Assembly: GCA_029250945.1 (NCBI GenBank)
Contig: JAQXEG010000034.1
Coordinates: 124,001 to 188,000 of the forward strand
Length of the DNA stretch: 64,000 nt
Source: Yoonia sp.
GTDB lineage: Bacteria > Pseudomonadota > Alphaproteobacteria > Rhodobacterales > Rhodobacteraceae
Direction: 5' to 3'
Shown: in pieces, positions 28,509 through 36,395 of the stretch
Layout: the number at the start of each line of letters is the position of its first letter
Position numbering within the stretch: position 1 is the first letter of the stretch
The notes under the pieces: generated by a model
Databases searched by the model: none
What the model was told of the DNA's origin: nothing
The model's input: the letters and a program-made list of their open reading frames with translations, nothing else
Made by a program: the position numbers and the translations under genes

Positions 28509-30043
28509 TATGCTGCGTCCTCTTTCGTCATGCCGGCCATCATCATGCCAAGCTCTTTTTCATCGGTGTCTTGGGGCATGCGTTCGCCCATCATGCGTCC
28601 GTCAAACATCACCGCGATACGGTCGGAAAGTGCGAGGATTTCCTCAAGCTCGACCGAGACCAGAAGGATCGCCTTACCTTGATCGCGCAGGGCCACGATT
28701 TGCTGGTGGATGAATTCGATTGCGCCGATGTCGACGCCGCGTGTGGGCTGGCCGATCAAGAGCAGGTCGGGGTTGCGTTCAATTTCACGCGCCAGCACGA
28801 TTTTTTGCTGGTTACCGCCGGAAAACGATTTCGCGGCAAGTCGCGGATCAGGCGGACGCACGTCAAAGCGGGCCATTTTTTCGACCGTGTCGGCCTTTAT
28901 TGCGGCGTGGTTCATGAACATGCCGGATTGGAATGCAGGATCGTGGTGATAGCCAAAGGCTACGTTTTCCCACGCCTGATAATCCATGATCAGACCCTCG
29001 CGCTGGCGGTCCTCTGGCACGTGGGCGATGCCGCGTGCGCGGCGGGAACGCCCGTCGGATTTCGCGCCTGTCAGGTCAATCGGCGTGCCATTCATCAGGA
29101 TTTGACCGGTCGCTTTTTCATAGCCGCCCAGCACCTCAAGCAGTTCGGACTGCCCGTTGCCGGATACACCTGCGATCCCAAGAATTTCACCGGCTTTCAC
29201 GTTGAAACTGACGTCCTTGACGCGGTGCACGCCTTTGTTGTCGGTCACGTTCAGGTTCTGCACGTCCAGAATAGTGGCGCCCACTTGGGCCGGTGCCTTT
29301 TCCACCTGCAACAGTACCTTGCGCCCAACCATCAGCTCGGCCAGCTCAGCGGGGCTGGTGTCGGCGGTTTTCACGGTTGCTGTCATTTCGCCACGGCGCA
29401 TCACGCTGACGGTGTCGGTGGCATCCATAATCTCGCGCAGTTTGTGGGTGATCAGGATGATCGTCTTTCCCTCACGCTTGAGGTTTTCCAAAATGCGAAA
29501 CAGGTGGTCGGCCTCGGCAGGGGTCAGCACGCCAGTGGGTTCATCAAGGATCAGGATGTCAGCACGGCGGTACAGCGCCTTAAGGATTTCGACACGCTGC
29601 TGCATGCCCACGCCGATGTCTTGCACGACGGCATCGGGATCAACGTTTAGCTCATATTCATCTGCCAGCGCCTTCAGCTCGCGCCGCGCACGGGCCAGTG
29701 ACGGGCGCAAAAGCCCGCTATCTTCGGCACCCAGCACGATGTTTTCGAGTACGGTGAAATTTTCAACCAGTTTGAAGTGCTGGAACACCATCCCGATGCC
29801 CGCCGCAATCGCGGCCTGACTGTCGGGGATTGTGGTTTTCTGACCGGCGATGAAAATTTCGCCTGCGTCAGCCTTATAAAACCCGTAGAGGATCGACATC
29901 AGTGTCGATTTGCCCGCGCCATTTTCCCCAATGATCCCGTGGATCGTGCCAGGCATCACGCAGATCGAGATGTCCTTGTTCGCTTGCACGGGGCCAAAGG
30001 ATTTTGAAATCCCTTTGAGTTCAATGGCGGGGGCAGTTGTCAT
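28508..30043 (-). CDS. BMP-type ABC importer, double ATPase subunit
   Basis: The 511-residue protein contains two ABC domains. The first has Walker A GENGAGKSTLMSILYG near residue 38 and Walker B ILILDEPTGVLTPAEAD. The second has a degenerate P-loop (GVSGNGQSELLEVLGG near residue 300), signature FSGGNQQKIVLARE and LLIGQPTRGVDIG. This tandem layout is typical of RbsA/YufO-type sugar or nucleoside importers, where one site is less active. It overlaps the SnoaL-like gene by four bases. Confidence 0.92.
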   Translation of the reverse strand: MTTAPAIELKGISKSFGPVQANKDISICVMPGTIHGIIGENGAGKSTLMSILYGFYKADAGEIFIAGQKTTIPDSQAAIAAGIGMVFQHFKLVENFTVLENIVLGAEDSGLLRPSLARARRELKALADEYELNVDPDAVVQDIGVGMQQRVEILKALYRRADILILDEPTGVLTPAEADHLFRILENLKREGKTIILITHKLREIMDATDTVSVMRRGEMTATVKTADTSPAELAELMVGRKVLLQVEKAPAQVGATILDVQNLNVTDNKGVHRVKDVSFNVKAGEILGIAGVSGNGQSELLEVLGGYEKATGQILMNGTPIDLTGAKSDGRSRRARGIAHVPEDRQREGLIMDYQAWENVAFGYHHDPAFQSGMFMNHAAIKADTVEKMARFDVRPPDPRLAAKSFSGGNQQKIVLAREIERNPDLLLIGQPTRGVDIGAIEFIHQQIVALRDQGKAILLVSVELEEILALSDRIAVMFDGRMMGERMPQDTDEKELGMMMAGMTKEDAA

Positions 30044-30387
30044 GAAGGCTCTCCCATGCCGGCAAAGCCCACGATGCGGGCGATTTTGCCGCTGTCGTCC
30101 ATATCAACGCAATACTGGCCCATCTGGGATTGTTCGCCTGCGCCGAATTGCAACGTGGCGCGCACGTGGGACAGGGTGGTGGATGTGTTCACAACCGCGA
30201 CAGGCATCCCCATGGATGCAAACATGCCTGTGTATTCAGCGAGCGCGGCGGCACCTGTCATCGGTGCCTCTGTGCGTGGATCGGCATAAACGGCGCCGTC
30301 TGTCATTGCACCGGAAATAAGCGCCTCGCGGGCGGCTGCATCTGGATTGGTCCAAGCTGCAAAGAAATCTTCGATCGCTTTCGTCAT
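30040..30387 (-). CDS. SnoaL/NTF2-like protein inside the importer operon
   Basis: A 115-residue protein, MTKAIEDFFAAWTNPDAAAR, with YADPRTEAPMTGAAALAEY, characteristic of the NTF2-like fold (small cone-shaped binding or enzyme domains). It lies between the solute-binding protein and ATPase genes and overlaps the ATPase start (ATGA). Its position suggests it binds or modifies the imported compound, but no catalytic residues can be named. Confidence 0.75.
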   Translation of the reverse strand: MTKAIEDFFAAWTNPDAAAREALISGAMTDGAVYADPRTEAPMTGAAALAEYTGMFASMGMPVAVVNTSTTLSHVRATLQFGAGEQSQMGQYCVDMDDSGKIARIVGFAGMGEPS

Positions 30388-30415
30388 CGTATCGGCCCCT
30401 TATTTGATAGTCAAA

Positions 30416-30442
30416 GGGCCGCGCCGTCGCCAGCGCGGCCCC
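30416..30442 (-). terminator. intercistronic stem-loop after the binding-protein gene
   Basis: GGGCCGCGC and GCGCGGCCC arms around an 8-base loop form a very stable hairpin between the solute-binding protein gene and the next gene. On the minus strand it is not followed by a T run, so it probably stabilises the binding-protein mRNA or gives partial termination, a usual way to make more binding protein than permease. Confidence 0.55.
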
Positions 30443-30465
30443 AATTTTTGGTGTCTCAGCTTTGC

Positions 30466-31464
30466 TTAGAAGTCGAGCGCTGGGCAGGTTTCGTCGCTGG
30501 TGTAGTCGTGGACCATCAGGTCGCCAGCAGAGATTTTAACGCCAGCCGCGTCGATCATTTCAGCCATTTCAGCTGTGATCAGTTCCGCGTTGAATTCATC
30601 GCGGGAATAGCCAACGCCACCTTCGGCAACGCCAAGGTTAAAGATGCCTGTTTCCAGCTCTGCGCCCTGTGTAAAGGCCTCATAGACGGCGTTATCAACG
30701 CGCTTGAGCATGGATGTCAGAACCTGACCTGGGTGCAGGTAGTTCTGGTTGCTGTCGACGCCGATGGACAGCATTTCGTTGTCGGCTGCGGTCTGCAGAA
30801 CGCCAACGCCTGTGCCGCCAGCGGCCGCGAATACAACGTCAGAGCCTTGGGACTTCTGCGCCAATGTCAGCTCGGACCCTTTGACCGGGTCGTTCCATGC
30901 GGCAGGTGTTGTGCCTGTCATGCTGGCCAAAACGGTGATGTCCGCGTTCACAGCTTTTGCACCTTGGGCGTAGCCACATGCGAATTTGCGGATCAGCGGG
31001 ATGTCCATGCCACCGATAAAGGACACAGTGTCAGTCTCGGACGCCATCGCAGCGGCCATACCAACAAGGTACGAACCCTGCTCTTCTTTAAAGCCGATGC
31101 CGCGCACGTTTGGCATGTCGATCCAGTTGACGTCGATCACGGCAAATTTGGTGTCTGGATAGTCGGCTGCGACTTCTTCCAGTGCGGTTGCGAATGCAAA
31201 GCCGGCCATGACGATCGGGTTGTTGCCGTTTTCAGCAAAGCGGCGCAGGGCCTGCTCGCGCTGTGCGTCGGACTGCAATTCCACCTCGGCGAAGGACCCG
31301 CCGGTTTCATCTGCCCAACGCTGTGCGCCGGTGAATGCAGATTCGTTAAAGGATTTGTCGAACTTGCCGCCAAGATCAAAGATGATCGCAGGGTCAGCCA
31401 TTGCGGCGCTGGCTGTCAGGGCCAATGCAGCGGTTGCGCTGAACATTTTGGTCATAATGGTCAT
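30466..31464 (-). CDS. BMP family solute-binding protein (probable nucleoside)
   Basis: The 332-residue protein has a signal peptide (MTKMFSATAALALTASAAMA). The BMP/PnrA-like fold is shown by FDLGGKFDKSFNESAFTGA, NPIVMAGFAFATALEEVA and GIGFKEEQGSYLVGMAAAMA. Family members deliver purine nucleosides or related compounds to ABC importers. GGGAG lies six bases before the first ATG. It is the first gene of a five-gene operon (binding protein, SnoaL-like, ATPase, two permeases). Confidence 0.92.
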   Translation of the reverse strand: MTIMTKMFSATAALALTASAAMADPAIIFDLGGKFDKSFNESAFTGAQRWADETGGSFAEVELQSDAQREQALRRFAENGNNPIVMAGFAFATALEEVAADYPDTKFAVIDVNWIDMPNVRGIGFKEEQGSYLVGMAAAMASETDTVSFIGGMDIPLIRKFACGYAQGAKAVNADITVLASMTGTTPAAWNDPVKGSELTLAQKSQGSDVVFAAAGGTGVGVLQTAADNEMLSIGVDSNQNYLHPGQVLTSMLKRVDNAVYEAFTQGAELETGIFNLGVAEGGVGYSRDEFNAELITAEMAEMIDAAGVKISAGDLMVHDYTSDETCPALDF

Positions 31465-31609
31465 TATACTCTCCCAGAGCGTTGATTGTGGGAGGGGGCA
31501 GGTGGCCTTCCCCCCCGAAAAGCCGAGCCGGACCTAGCCGGTTCATCCCAAGATAAGGCCCCGTCAGCCTCCAAAGATCAACCGCTTTTTGGAATCTGTG
31601 TTTTGATAT

Positions 31610-31625
31610 TTGATCTTTTGGTCAA
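31610..31625. promoter_or_regulatory. TTGATC-TTTT-GGTCAA operator-like inverted repeat
   Basis: A near-perfect inverted repeat (one mismatch pair) lies about 150 bp upstream of the binding-protein gene in an AT-rich stretch; a further TTGATC-like half-site sits beside it. It may be the operator of the importer operon. The regulator is not known. The intervening 31465-31609 has no gene. Confidence 0.35.
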
Positions 31626-31646
31626 GAAATTGATCGATACCGCCGA

Positions 31647-32057
31647 TCAGAACGTCAGCCGCAGCACGTCCGCTCCGATTTTATCGCCCGTCAGGGTTGT
31701 GTAATACCGTGGGCGGTGGCCGATTTTTGCAAATCCAGCCTTATTATAAAGGGAAATTGCGGCAGTATTTGCATCAGCGACCTCAAGGAATACATGTGCG
31801 CCTGCGTCAGCCTTCACCTGATCCAAGAAGGTCGCGAGGACCGTTTGCGCACGCCCTTGCCGTTGAAATGCGGGGTCGGTGGCCAGTGTCAGAACCTCTG
31901 CCTCATCCCCAATGATCCGGCCGAGCAGGTATGACCTTGCGTCACCGCAGAGAATCACACCGCGCTGGTCCAGCAGGCCCGCGAATTCCGCGGCTGACCA
32001 AGGGCGCGTGATGGTAAAGGCGGCTTGGTGGGCCTTGGCCAGCGTTTCGGGTGTCAC
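31647..32057 (-). CDS. rimI: ribosomal protein S18-alanine N-acetyltransferase-like GNAT protein
   Basis: A 136-residue GNAT-fold protein. The acetyl-CoA site is in LATDPAFQRQGRAQTVLATF near residue 58, followed by VFLEVADANTAAISLYNKAG. Directly downstream of tsaB (ATGA overlap), the usual place of rimI in alphaproteobacteria. It probably acetylates the N-terminal alanine of ribosomal protein S18; other N-terminal substrates are possible. Confidence 0.85.
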   Translation of the reverse strand: MTPETLAKAHQAAFTITRPWSAAEFAGLLDQRGVILCGDARSYLLGRIIGDEAEVLTLATDPAFQRQGRAQTVLATFLDQVKADAGAHVFLEVADANTAAISLYNKAGFAKIGHRPRYYTTLTGDKIGADVLRLTF

Positions 32058-32704
32058 GGCAGGATCACTGGTGGGGCGTCGCGTGCAGGTGCGGCATCGG
32101 CGGCGCGTAAGTATAGCGGGCTGGGCGGCTGTGTGGTGCTGTGCAGACGGCGTGCCGCCAGATGGGCGATGGCCGTGATCATCGGCATTTTGGGGTCAGA
32201 TGTCTGGAGTGGGATCAGGTTTGCCACTGCTTCGGCCGCGTTGCCGATCAAAACGGGCTCTGACTTTGGCTGATAGGGGGGCATGTCGTCAGGGGTTAGA
32301 TTGCAAAGCGCGGCAATGCCGTTGGCTTGAATATAGGCGCGGTCGCGTGGCGCACTAAGACAAGCAATCGCATTGGGTTGGTCGATGGACAAGGCGTCCA
32401 GTGTCGAGACACCAACAGCCGTTTTGCCCAGCCCCAGCGCTAGTCCACGCGCGGCAGACACCGCGATGCGAATGCCTGTGAAGTTTCCTGGTCCAATGCC
32501 CACGCCGATACCGTCCAGATCGGCCCAATGTAGGCCCGCGGTTGAAAGCATCTCTTCGAGCATCGGAATGAGGTGTTCGGCCTGTCCCTTGGCCATTTCA
32601 TCCACCCGTGTGGTGACCATGCCGTTGTGCAACAACGCCGCCGCACAAGCGGGGGCGGACGTGTCGAACGCAAGGATTGTGGGTCCGGTCACGGGCGGGA
32701 CCAT
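32054..32704 (-). CDS. tsaB: tRNA threonylcarbamoyladenosine biosynthesis protein TsaB
   Basis: The 216-residue protein shows ILAFDTSAPACAAALL, GIGPGNFTGIRIAVSAARGL and LDALSIDQPNAIACLSAPRD, the TsaB pattern (an inactive relative of the TsaD ASKHA fold). It supports TsaD and TsaE in making t6A37 of ANN-decoding tRNAs. The start codon is uncertain by a few residues: the ATG at 32704 overlaps the upstream gene by 16 bases, while a GTG at 32692 is possible. Confidence 0.92.
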   Translation of the reverse strand: MVPPVTGPTILAFDTSAPACAAALLHNGMVTTRVDEMAKGQAEHLIPMLEEMLSTAGLHWADLDGIGVGIGPGNFTGIRIAVSAARGLALGLGKTAVGVSTLDALSIDQPNAIACLSAPRDRAYIQANGIAALCNLTPDDMPPYQPKSEPVLIGNAAEAVANLIPLQTSDPKMPMITAIAHLAARRLHSTTQPPSPLYLRAADAAPARDAPPVILP

Positions 32705-32973
32705 GACAGTGGTTTGGTGGTATGCCTGATAAGTGTGCCCTTAGCCTCAAGATCAAGTTGCACCGTTTTTGCCCACCAGCCTGATGTTGCACCCGCAGGG
32801 AAAAGATCATCTGGAAGATGCAGTTTGGCGGCCTCTTTGATGTCTTTCGCGGTCATGGGGTCTGCGCCCATGACCTTCATCATAGCGTCATGCATCGTGG
32901 TATATTTGGCAGCGTCCACATTAGTCGTCTGCCCCGGCACATTGACGTTTTCAACTGTAATTTTCTCGTTCAT
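32689..32973 (-). CDS. DUF6958-like small protein
   Basis: A 94-residue protein starting MNEKITVENVNVPGQTTNVD and containing DAAKYTTMHDAMMKVMGAD and SGWWAKTVQLDLEAKGTLIR, which I recognise as a conserved small soluble family (DUF6958-like). The second half resembles a winged-helix fold. Function unknown. It ends overlapping the tsaB start. Confidence 0.7.
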   Translation of the reverse strand: MNEKITVENVNVPGQTTNVDAAKYTTMHDAMMKVMGADPMTAKDIKEAAKLHLPDDLFPAGATSGWWAKTVQLDLEAKGTLIRHTTKPLSWSRP

Positions 32974-32983
32974 GGATACGACT

Positions 32984-33394
32984 TTAGTCTAAATCCGTCA
33001 ACTTGTCCCGCCCCGTTACTACCGCTTGCGGAAGGCCATCATCCAAATGCAGCCAAGCGGCGGCTTGGCCCGCGTGGCGGTGAATTTGTGGGATAAGATC
33101 ATCACCGTCGATAATCCCCAGCGGGATATAGATTTGATCGGGCAAATAGGCGAACGTCGCCCCAATCGGCGATCCGCAAGCTGCACAATTTCAGCGTTCT
33201 ACACTGGGGTTTGTGGTGACCGATTTTAACGGTAAGCCAGACACATTAGCCGGAGAAAAGGCTGCGAAGGCTGGCATCGGTGCACCGGTCCAGCGTTGGC
33301 AATCACCACAATGACAAATCGCCACGGTGTGCGATGGGCCTGTGATCTCCAGCCGCGCGGCCCCACAATAACAGCGGGCTTGATAGCCGGACAT
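32984..33394 (-). pseudogene. GFA-family (glutathione-dependent formaldehyde-activating-like) protein interrupted by TGA
   Basis: The frame begins MSGYQARCYCGAARLEITG with the zinc ligands CYCG and ICHCGDCQ, then stops at TGA (33191-33193) after SVER. In the same frame it continues NCAACGSPIGATFAYLPDQI and runs to a natural stop at 32984. The CAACG part is the second half of the zinc site, so the truncated product cannot fold normally. CGA to TGA is the simplest cause. GFA proteins bind zinc and are of uncertain catalytic role. Confidence 0.75.
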
Positions 33395-33957
33395 CAGGCC
33401 GCGACGGGGCGGACTTCGACGACTTCGGGGATGTAGTGGCGCAGCAGGTTCTCGATGCCCATTTTCAGGGTCAGCGTGGATGACGGGCAGCCCGCGCAGG
33501 CGCCTTGCATGTGCAGGTAAACCACGCCGCGCTCAAAGCCGTGGAACGTGATGTCGCCGCCATCTTGGGCCACCGCAGGACGCACACGTGTGTCGAGCAG
33601 TTCCTTGATCTGGTCCACAATCGCGCCGTCCTCGCCGGTGTGTTCGGCGTGGCCGGAGGCGGGTTTGTGATCCGCGCCCATCACAGACTGGCCCGATTGA
33701 TAATGTTCCATGATCGCGCCAAGGATCGCCGGTTTGATGTGGTCCCATTCTGCGTCGTCGGTTTTGGTCACGGTCACAAAGTCGATGCCAAAGAAAACAC
33801 CCGCCACATTGCCCGTTGCGAAAATGCGTGCGGCCAGGGGTGAAGCAGCGCCCGCCTCAGCCGTGGGGAAATCGGCGGTGCCGACCTCTAGCACGTTTTG
33901 GCCGGGCAGGAATTTGAGGGTCGCGGGGTTCGGCGTTGATTCGGTTTGGATGAACAT
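33394..33957 (-). CDS. NifU/Nfu family iron-sulfur scaffold protein
   Basis: The 187-residue protein has an N-terminal Nfu domain (MFIQTESTPNPATLKFLPGQ, GVFFGIDFVTVTK) and a C-terminal NifU domain with the cluster-binding CxxC in MQGACAGCPSSTLTLKMGIE. It carries Fe-S clusters to target enzymes such as aconitase or succinate dehydrogenase. It shares one base with the GFA pseudogene start. Confidence 0.93.
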   Translation of the reverse strand: MFIQTESTPNPATLKFLPGQNVLEVGTADFPTAEAGAASPLAARIFATGNVAGVFFGIDFVTVTKTDDAEWDHIKPAILGAIMEHYQSGQSVMGADHKPASGHAEHTGEDGAIVDQIKELLDTRVRPAVAQDGGDITFHGFERGVVYLHMQGACAGCPSSTLTLKMGIENLLRHYIPEVVEVRPVAA

Positions 33958-34036
33958 GGCGTGTGACCTTTGTTATGCTAGGGCCGATATGCGTATTGCG
34001 GTGTGTTTCGTCAAGGTGTGCGCCCTGATCGCGCCG

Positions 34037-34080
34037 CCGGGGCCAGCCCCGGACCCCGGAGTATTTTGAAAAAAGCGAAG
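34037..34080. repeat. intergenic CCCCGGAGTATTT repeat (copy 1)
   Basis: A GC-rich hairpin (CCGGGGCCAGCCCCGG) followed by ACCCCGGAGTATTTTG and AAAAAAGCGAAG. Three related copies occur in the window (49.1, 54.0 and 61.9 kb), each just beyond the 3' end of a gene. Repeats of this form are, as I recall, frequent in Rhodobacteraceae intergenic regions and probably act in transcript ends. Confidence 0.6.
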
Positions 34081-34083
34081 CGG

Positions 34084-34539
34084 TTATGTGATCGCTTCAA
34101 GCCGTTCTTTGGACAGATCACCAGGTACGATTGTGATCGGGACAGGCAAGCTGCCGGATTGACGCGACAGGGCGGTGACAAGCGGGCCGGGACCCTTGTT
34201 GTCGTTGCCCGCACCCAAGACAAGCACGCCGATTTCGGGGTCGTCTTGGATTTGCGCCATGATTTCTGTCAGCGGCTCACCCTCGCGGATGACAAGTTCG
34301 GGGTCGATGTTTTGTTTGTCGCGCATCCATTTGGCGAAGACTTCGAAATGGGCCTCGATCCGTTCGCGGGCTTCGTCGCGCATAATCTCGCCCACGCCGA
34401 TCCAGTGGTTGAATTCTTCGGGTTCAATAATGGCGAGCACTTCGACGCCGCCATTTGAATGGGCGGCGCGCATCGCGGCAAAGCGCATGGCGTTCAGGCA
34501 TTCACGGCTGTCATCCAGCACGACAAGAAACTTGCGCAT
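34084..34539 (-). CDS. universal stress protein (UspA family)
   Basis: A 151-residue single-domain Usp protein. MRKFLVVLDDSRECLNAMRF is the N-terminal strand and nucleotide site, and GVLVLGAGNDNKGPGPLVTA occupies the place of the ATP-binding glycine loop, though it departs from the usual G-x2-G-x9-G(S/T). It probably acts in stress or starvation survival. It lies 60 bases downstream of trpS on the same strand. Confidence 0.85.
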   Translation of the reverse strand: MRKFLVVLDDSRECLNAMRFAAMRAAHSNGGVEVLAIIEPEEFNHWIGVGEIMRDEARERIEAHFEVFAKWMRDKQNIDPELVIREGEPLTEIMAQIQDDPEIGVLVLGAGNDNKGPGPLVTALSRQSGSLPVPITIVPGDLSKERLEAIT

Positions 34540-34599
34540 ATTTCATCCCCCAGTGGTGTTGTCGTCAATGTGGCCCAATGGCCGCCGCGTGGCAACCGT

Positions 34600-35616
34600 T
34601 CAGCTACGCAGCATACCCACGATGTCATAGGTTTTGCGCAAGATCGGTTCGGCAATTGCGCGCGCGCGTCCAGCACCGTCGCCCAAGATGCGGTCAATTT
34701 CAGCGGGATCGTCCATGTAGCGGGCCATTTCAGTGGAAATCGGCGCGAGTTTCGCCACAGCCAAATCGGCGAGGGCGGGTTTGAACCGGCCCCATTGCGC
34801 GCCCGCGTATTCGTTGATCACATCCGCAGGTGTTGCATCATTCAATGAGGCGTAGATTTCCACCAGATTGCGCGCCTCTGGCCGATCCGCGAGGCCGTCG
34901 ACGGTTTCGGGCAGCGGTTCGGGGTCTGTTTTTGCCTTCTTAAACTTTTTGGCGATCTTGTCGGCATCATCGGTCATATTGATGCGTTCCATATCGCTTT
35001 CGCCAGATTTGGACATCTTTTTGGTCCCGTCGCGCAGGTTCATGACGCGGGTTGCGGGGCCGTCGATGACAGGGGTCGTTTTAGGAAAGAAATCGACCTT
35101 GTAGTCGTGGTTAAACTTCTTGGCGATGTCGCGGGTCAGTTCGACGTGTTGCTTCTGATCCTCGCCCACGGGCACGTGTGTCGCGTGATACAACAAGATG
35201 TCGGCGGCCATCAGCGCGGGATAGGCATAAAGGCCCAGCGATTGCTTTTCCACGTTTGACCCCGCCTTGTCCTTGAACTGTGTCATGCGGTTCATCCAGC
35301 CGACGCGAGCGACGCAGTTGAAGATCCAGCCAAGTTCGGCGTGGGCGGCGACTTGGGACTGGTTGAACAGGATGGATTTTGATGGATCGAGACCGGCGGC
35401 AAGGTAGCCTGCGGCGACCTCTCGTGTGGCATTGGCCAGCTCGGCGGGGTCCTGCCAGACGGTGATCGCGTGCATATCGACGACGCAATAGACGGTTTCC
35501 ATCTGTCCTTGCATGCCCACAAACCGTTTGATTGCGCCCAGATAGTTGCCAAGCTGCAACCCGCCAGAGGGTTTGATCCCGGAGAAAACGCGCGGAGTGA
35601 AATTGGTGTCTGTCAT
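34600..35616 (-). CDS. trpS: tryptophanyl-tRNA synthetase
   Basis: Starting at [20 protein letters not shown] gives 338 residues, the usual length. The class I signature is [11 protein letters not shown] (HIGH equivalent) and [10 protein letters not shown] (KMSKS). It charges tRNA-Trp. An extension upstream of this ATG would overlap the divergent rhomboid-like gene and has no family support. Confidence 0.96.
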   Translation of the reverse strand: MTDTNFTPRVFSGIKPSGGLQLGNYLGAIKRFVGMQGQMETVYCVVDMHAITVWQDPAELANATREVAAGYLAAGLDPSKSILFNQSQVAAHAELGWIFNCVARVGWMNRMTQFKDKAGSNVEKQSLGLYAYPALMAADILLYHATHVPVGEDQKQHVELTRDIAKKFNHDYKVDFFPKTTPVIDGPATRVMNLRDGTKKMSKSGESDMERINMTDDADKIAKKFKKAKTDPEPLPETVDGLADRPEARNLVEIYASLNDATPADVINEYAGAQWGRFKPALADLAVAKLAPISTEMARYMDDPAEIDRILGDGAGRARAIAEPILRKTYDIVGMLRS

Positions 35617-35711
35617 GGGATCGGTCCGGTCTGGATTTATGAGGCTGTTGCGCATACCCATGCCAGACAGCCCGATGAATTTCAACACTTCGCCAAGAGG
35701 TCCCGTGATCC

Positions 35712-36395
35712 ATGCAATATGACGAACCCGCCGTGAACCCGATCCCGCCTGTCGTGATTGTCCTGTGCCTAATCGTGGTGCTGGTGGAACTGGCGTTATC
35801 AGCTGCCGCCGCAGGGATGATCGGAGGCCCGCAGGGGATTGGCTGGCGCGTGGCGGCGATGCAGGATTATGGATATTCGCCATTGGTGCTAGACCGGTTG
35901 ATCAGCGTGGGCGACACCAGTTTCGATCTGCTCAAGCGGTTTGTAACATATGGGTTTGTGCATGTGAATTTTACCCACGCGTTGTTCGCGGCGGCGTTGC
36001 TATTGGCGCTGGGCAAGTTTGTGGGCGACGTGTTTCGAGCGTCAGCTGTACTGATCATCGTCTTTGGCGCGCTGATCATGGGCGCGGTGGTGTTCGGCCT
36101 GATCGCGGACGGGAATGCGCCGTTGCTAGGGATTTACCCTGCCGTTTACGGGCTGATCGGGGCGTTTACCTATATCCTGTGGGTCCGCTTGGGCGCCACG
36201 GGCCAGAACCAAGCCAAGGCGTTCCAGCTGATCGGGTTCTTGCTGGGCTTGCAGTTGGTGTTCGGGCTGTTGTTTGGAAGCGATTTGTCGTGGATCGCGG
36301 AGCTAACAGGCTTTGCCTATGGGTTCGTTGTGTCGATTGTGGTGGCACCGAGCGGCTGGGCCGCCCTGCTTGCCAAGCTGCGCGAACGGTCCTAG
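35712..36395 (+). CDS. rhomboid-fold membrane protein lacking catalytic residues
   Basis: The 227-residue protein has six to seven membrane helices and the rhomboid-type topology: [19 protein letters not shown] corresponds to the second helix, and [16 protein letters not shown] to the helix that normally contains GxSG. Here the active serine position is not serine. The final helix reads [10 protein letters not shown] where active proteases have a histidine (AHxxGFxxG). It is therefore probably a pseudoprotease that binds but does not cut membrane proteins. It ends tail-to-tail with murJ. Confidence 0.75.
   Translation: MQYDEPAVNPIPPVVIVLCLIVVLVELALSAAAAGMIGGPQGIGWRVAAMQDYGYSPLVLDRLISVGDTSFDLLKRFVTYGFVHVNFTHALFAAALLLALGKFVGDVFRASAVLIIVFGALIMGAVVFGLIADGNAPLLGIYPAVYGLIGAFTYILWVRLGATGQNQAKAFQLIGFLLGLQLVFGLLFGSDLSWIAELTGFAYGFVVSIVVAPSGWAALLAKLRERS

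Noticed and set aside
28493-31485. Plus-strand open frames of 385 and 451 codons over the BMP importer operon.
   Set aside because: They are antisense to genes with clear ABC and binding-protein motifs; composition is Cys/His-rich and not protein-like.
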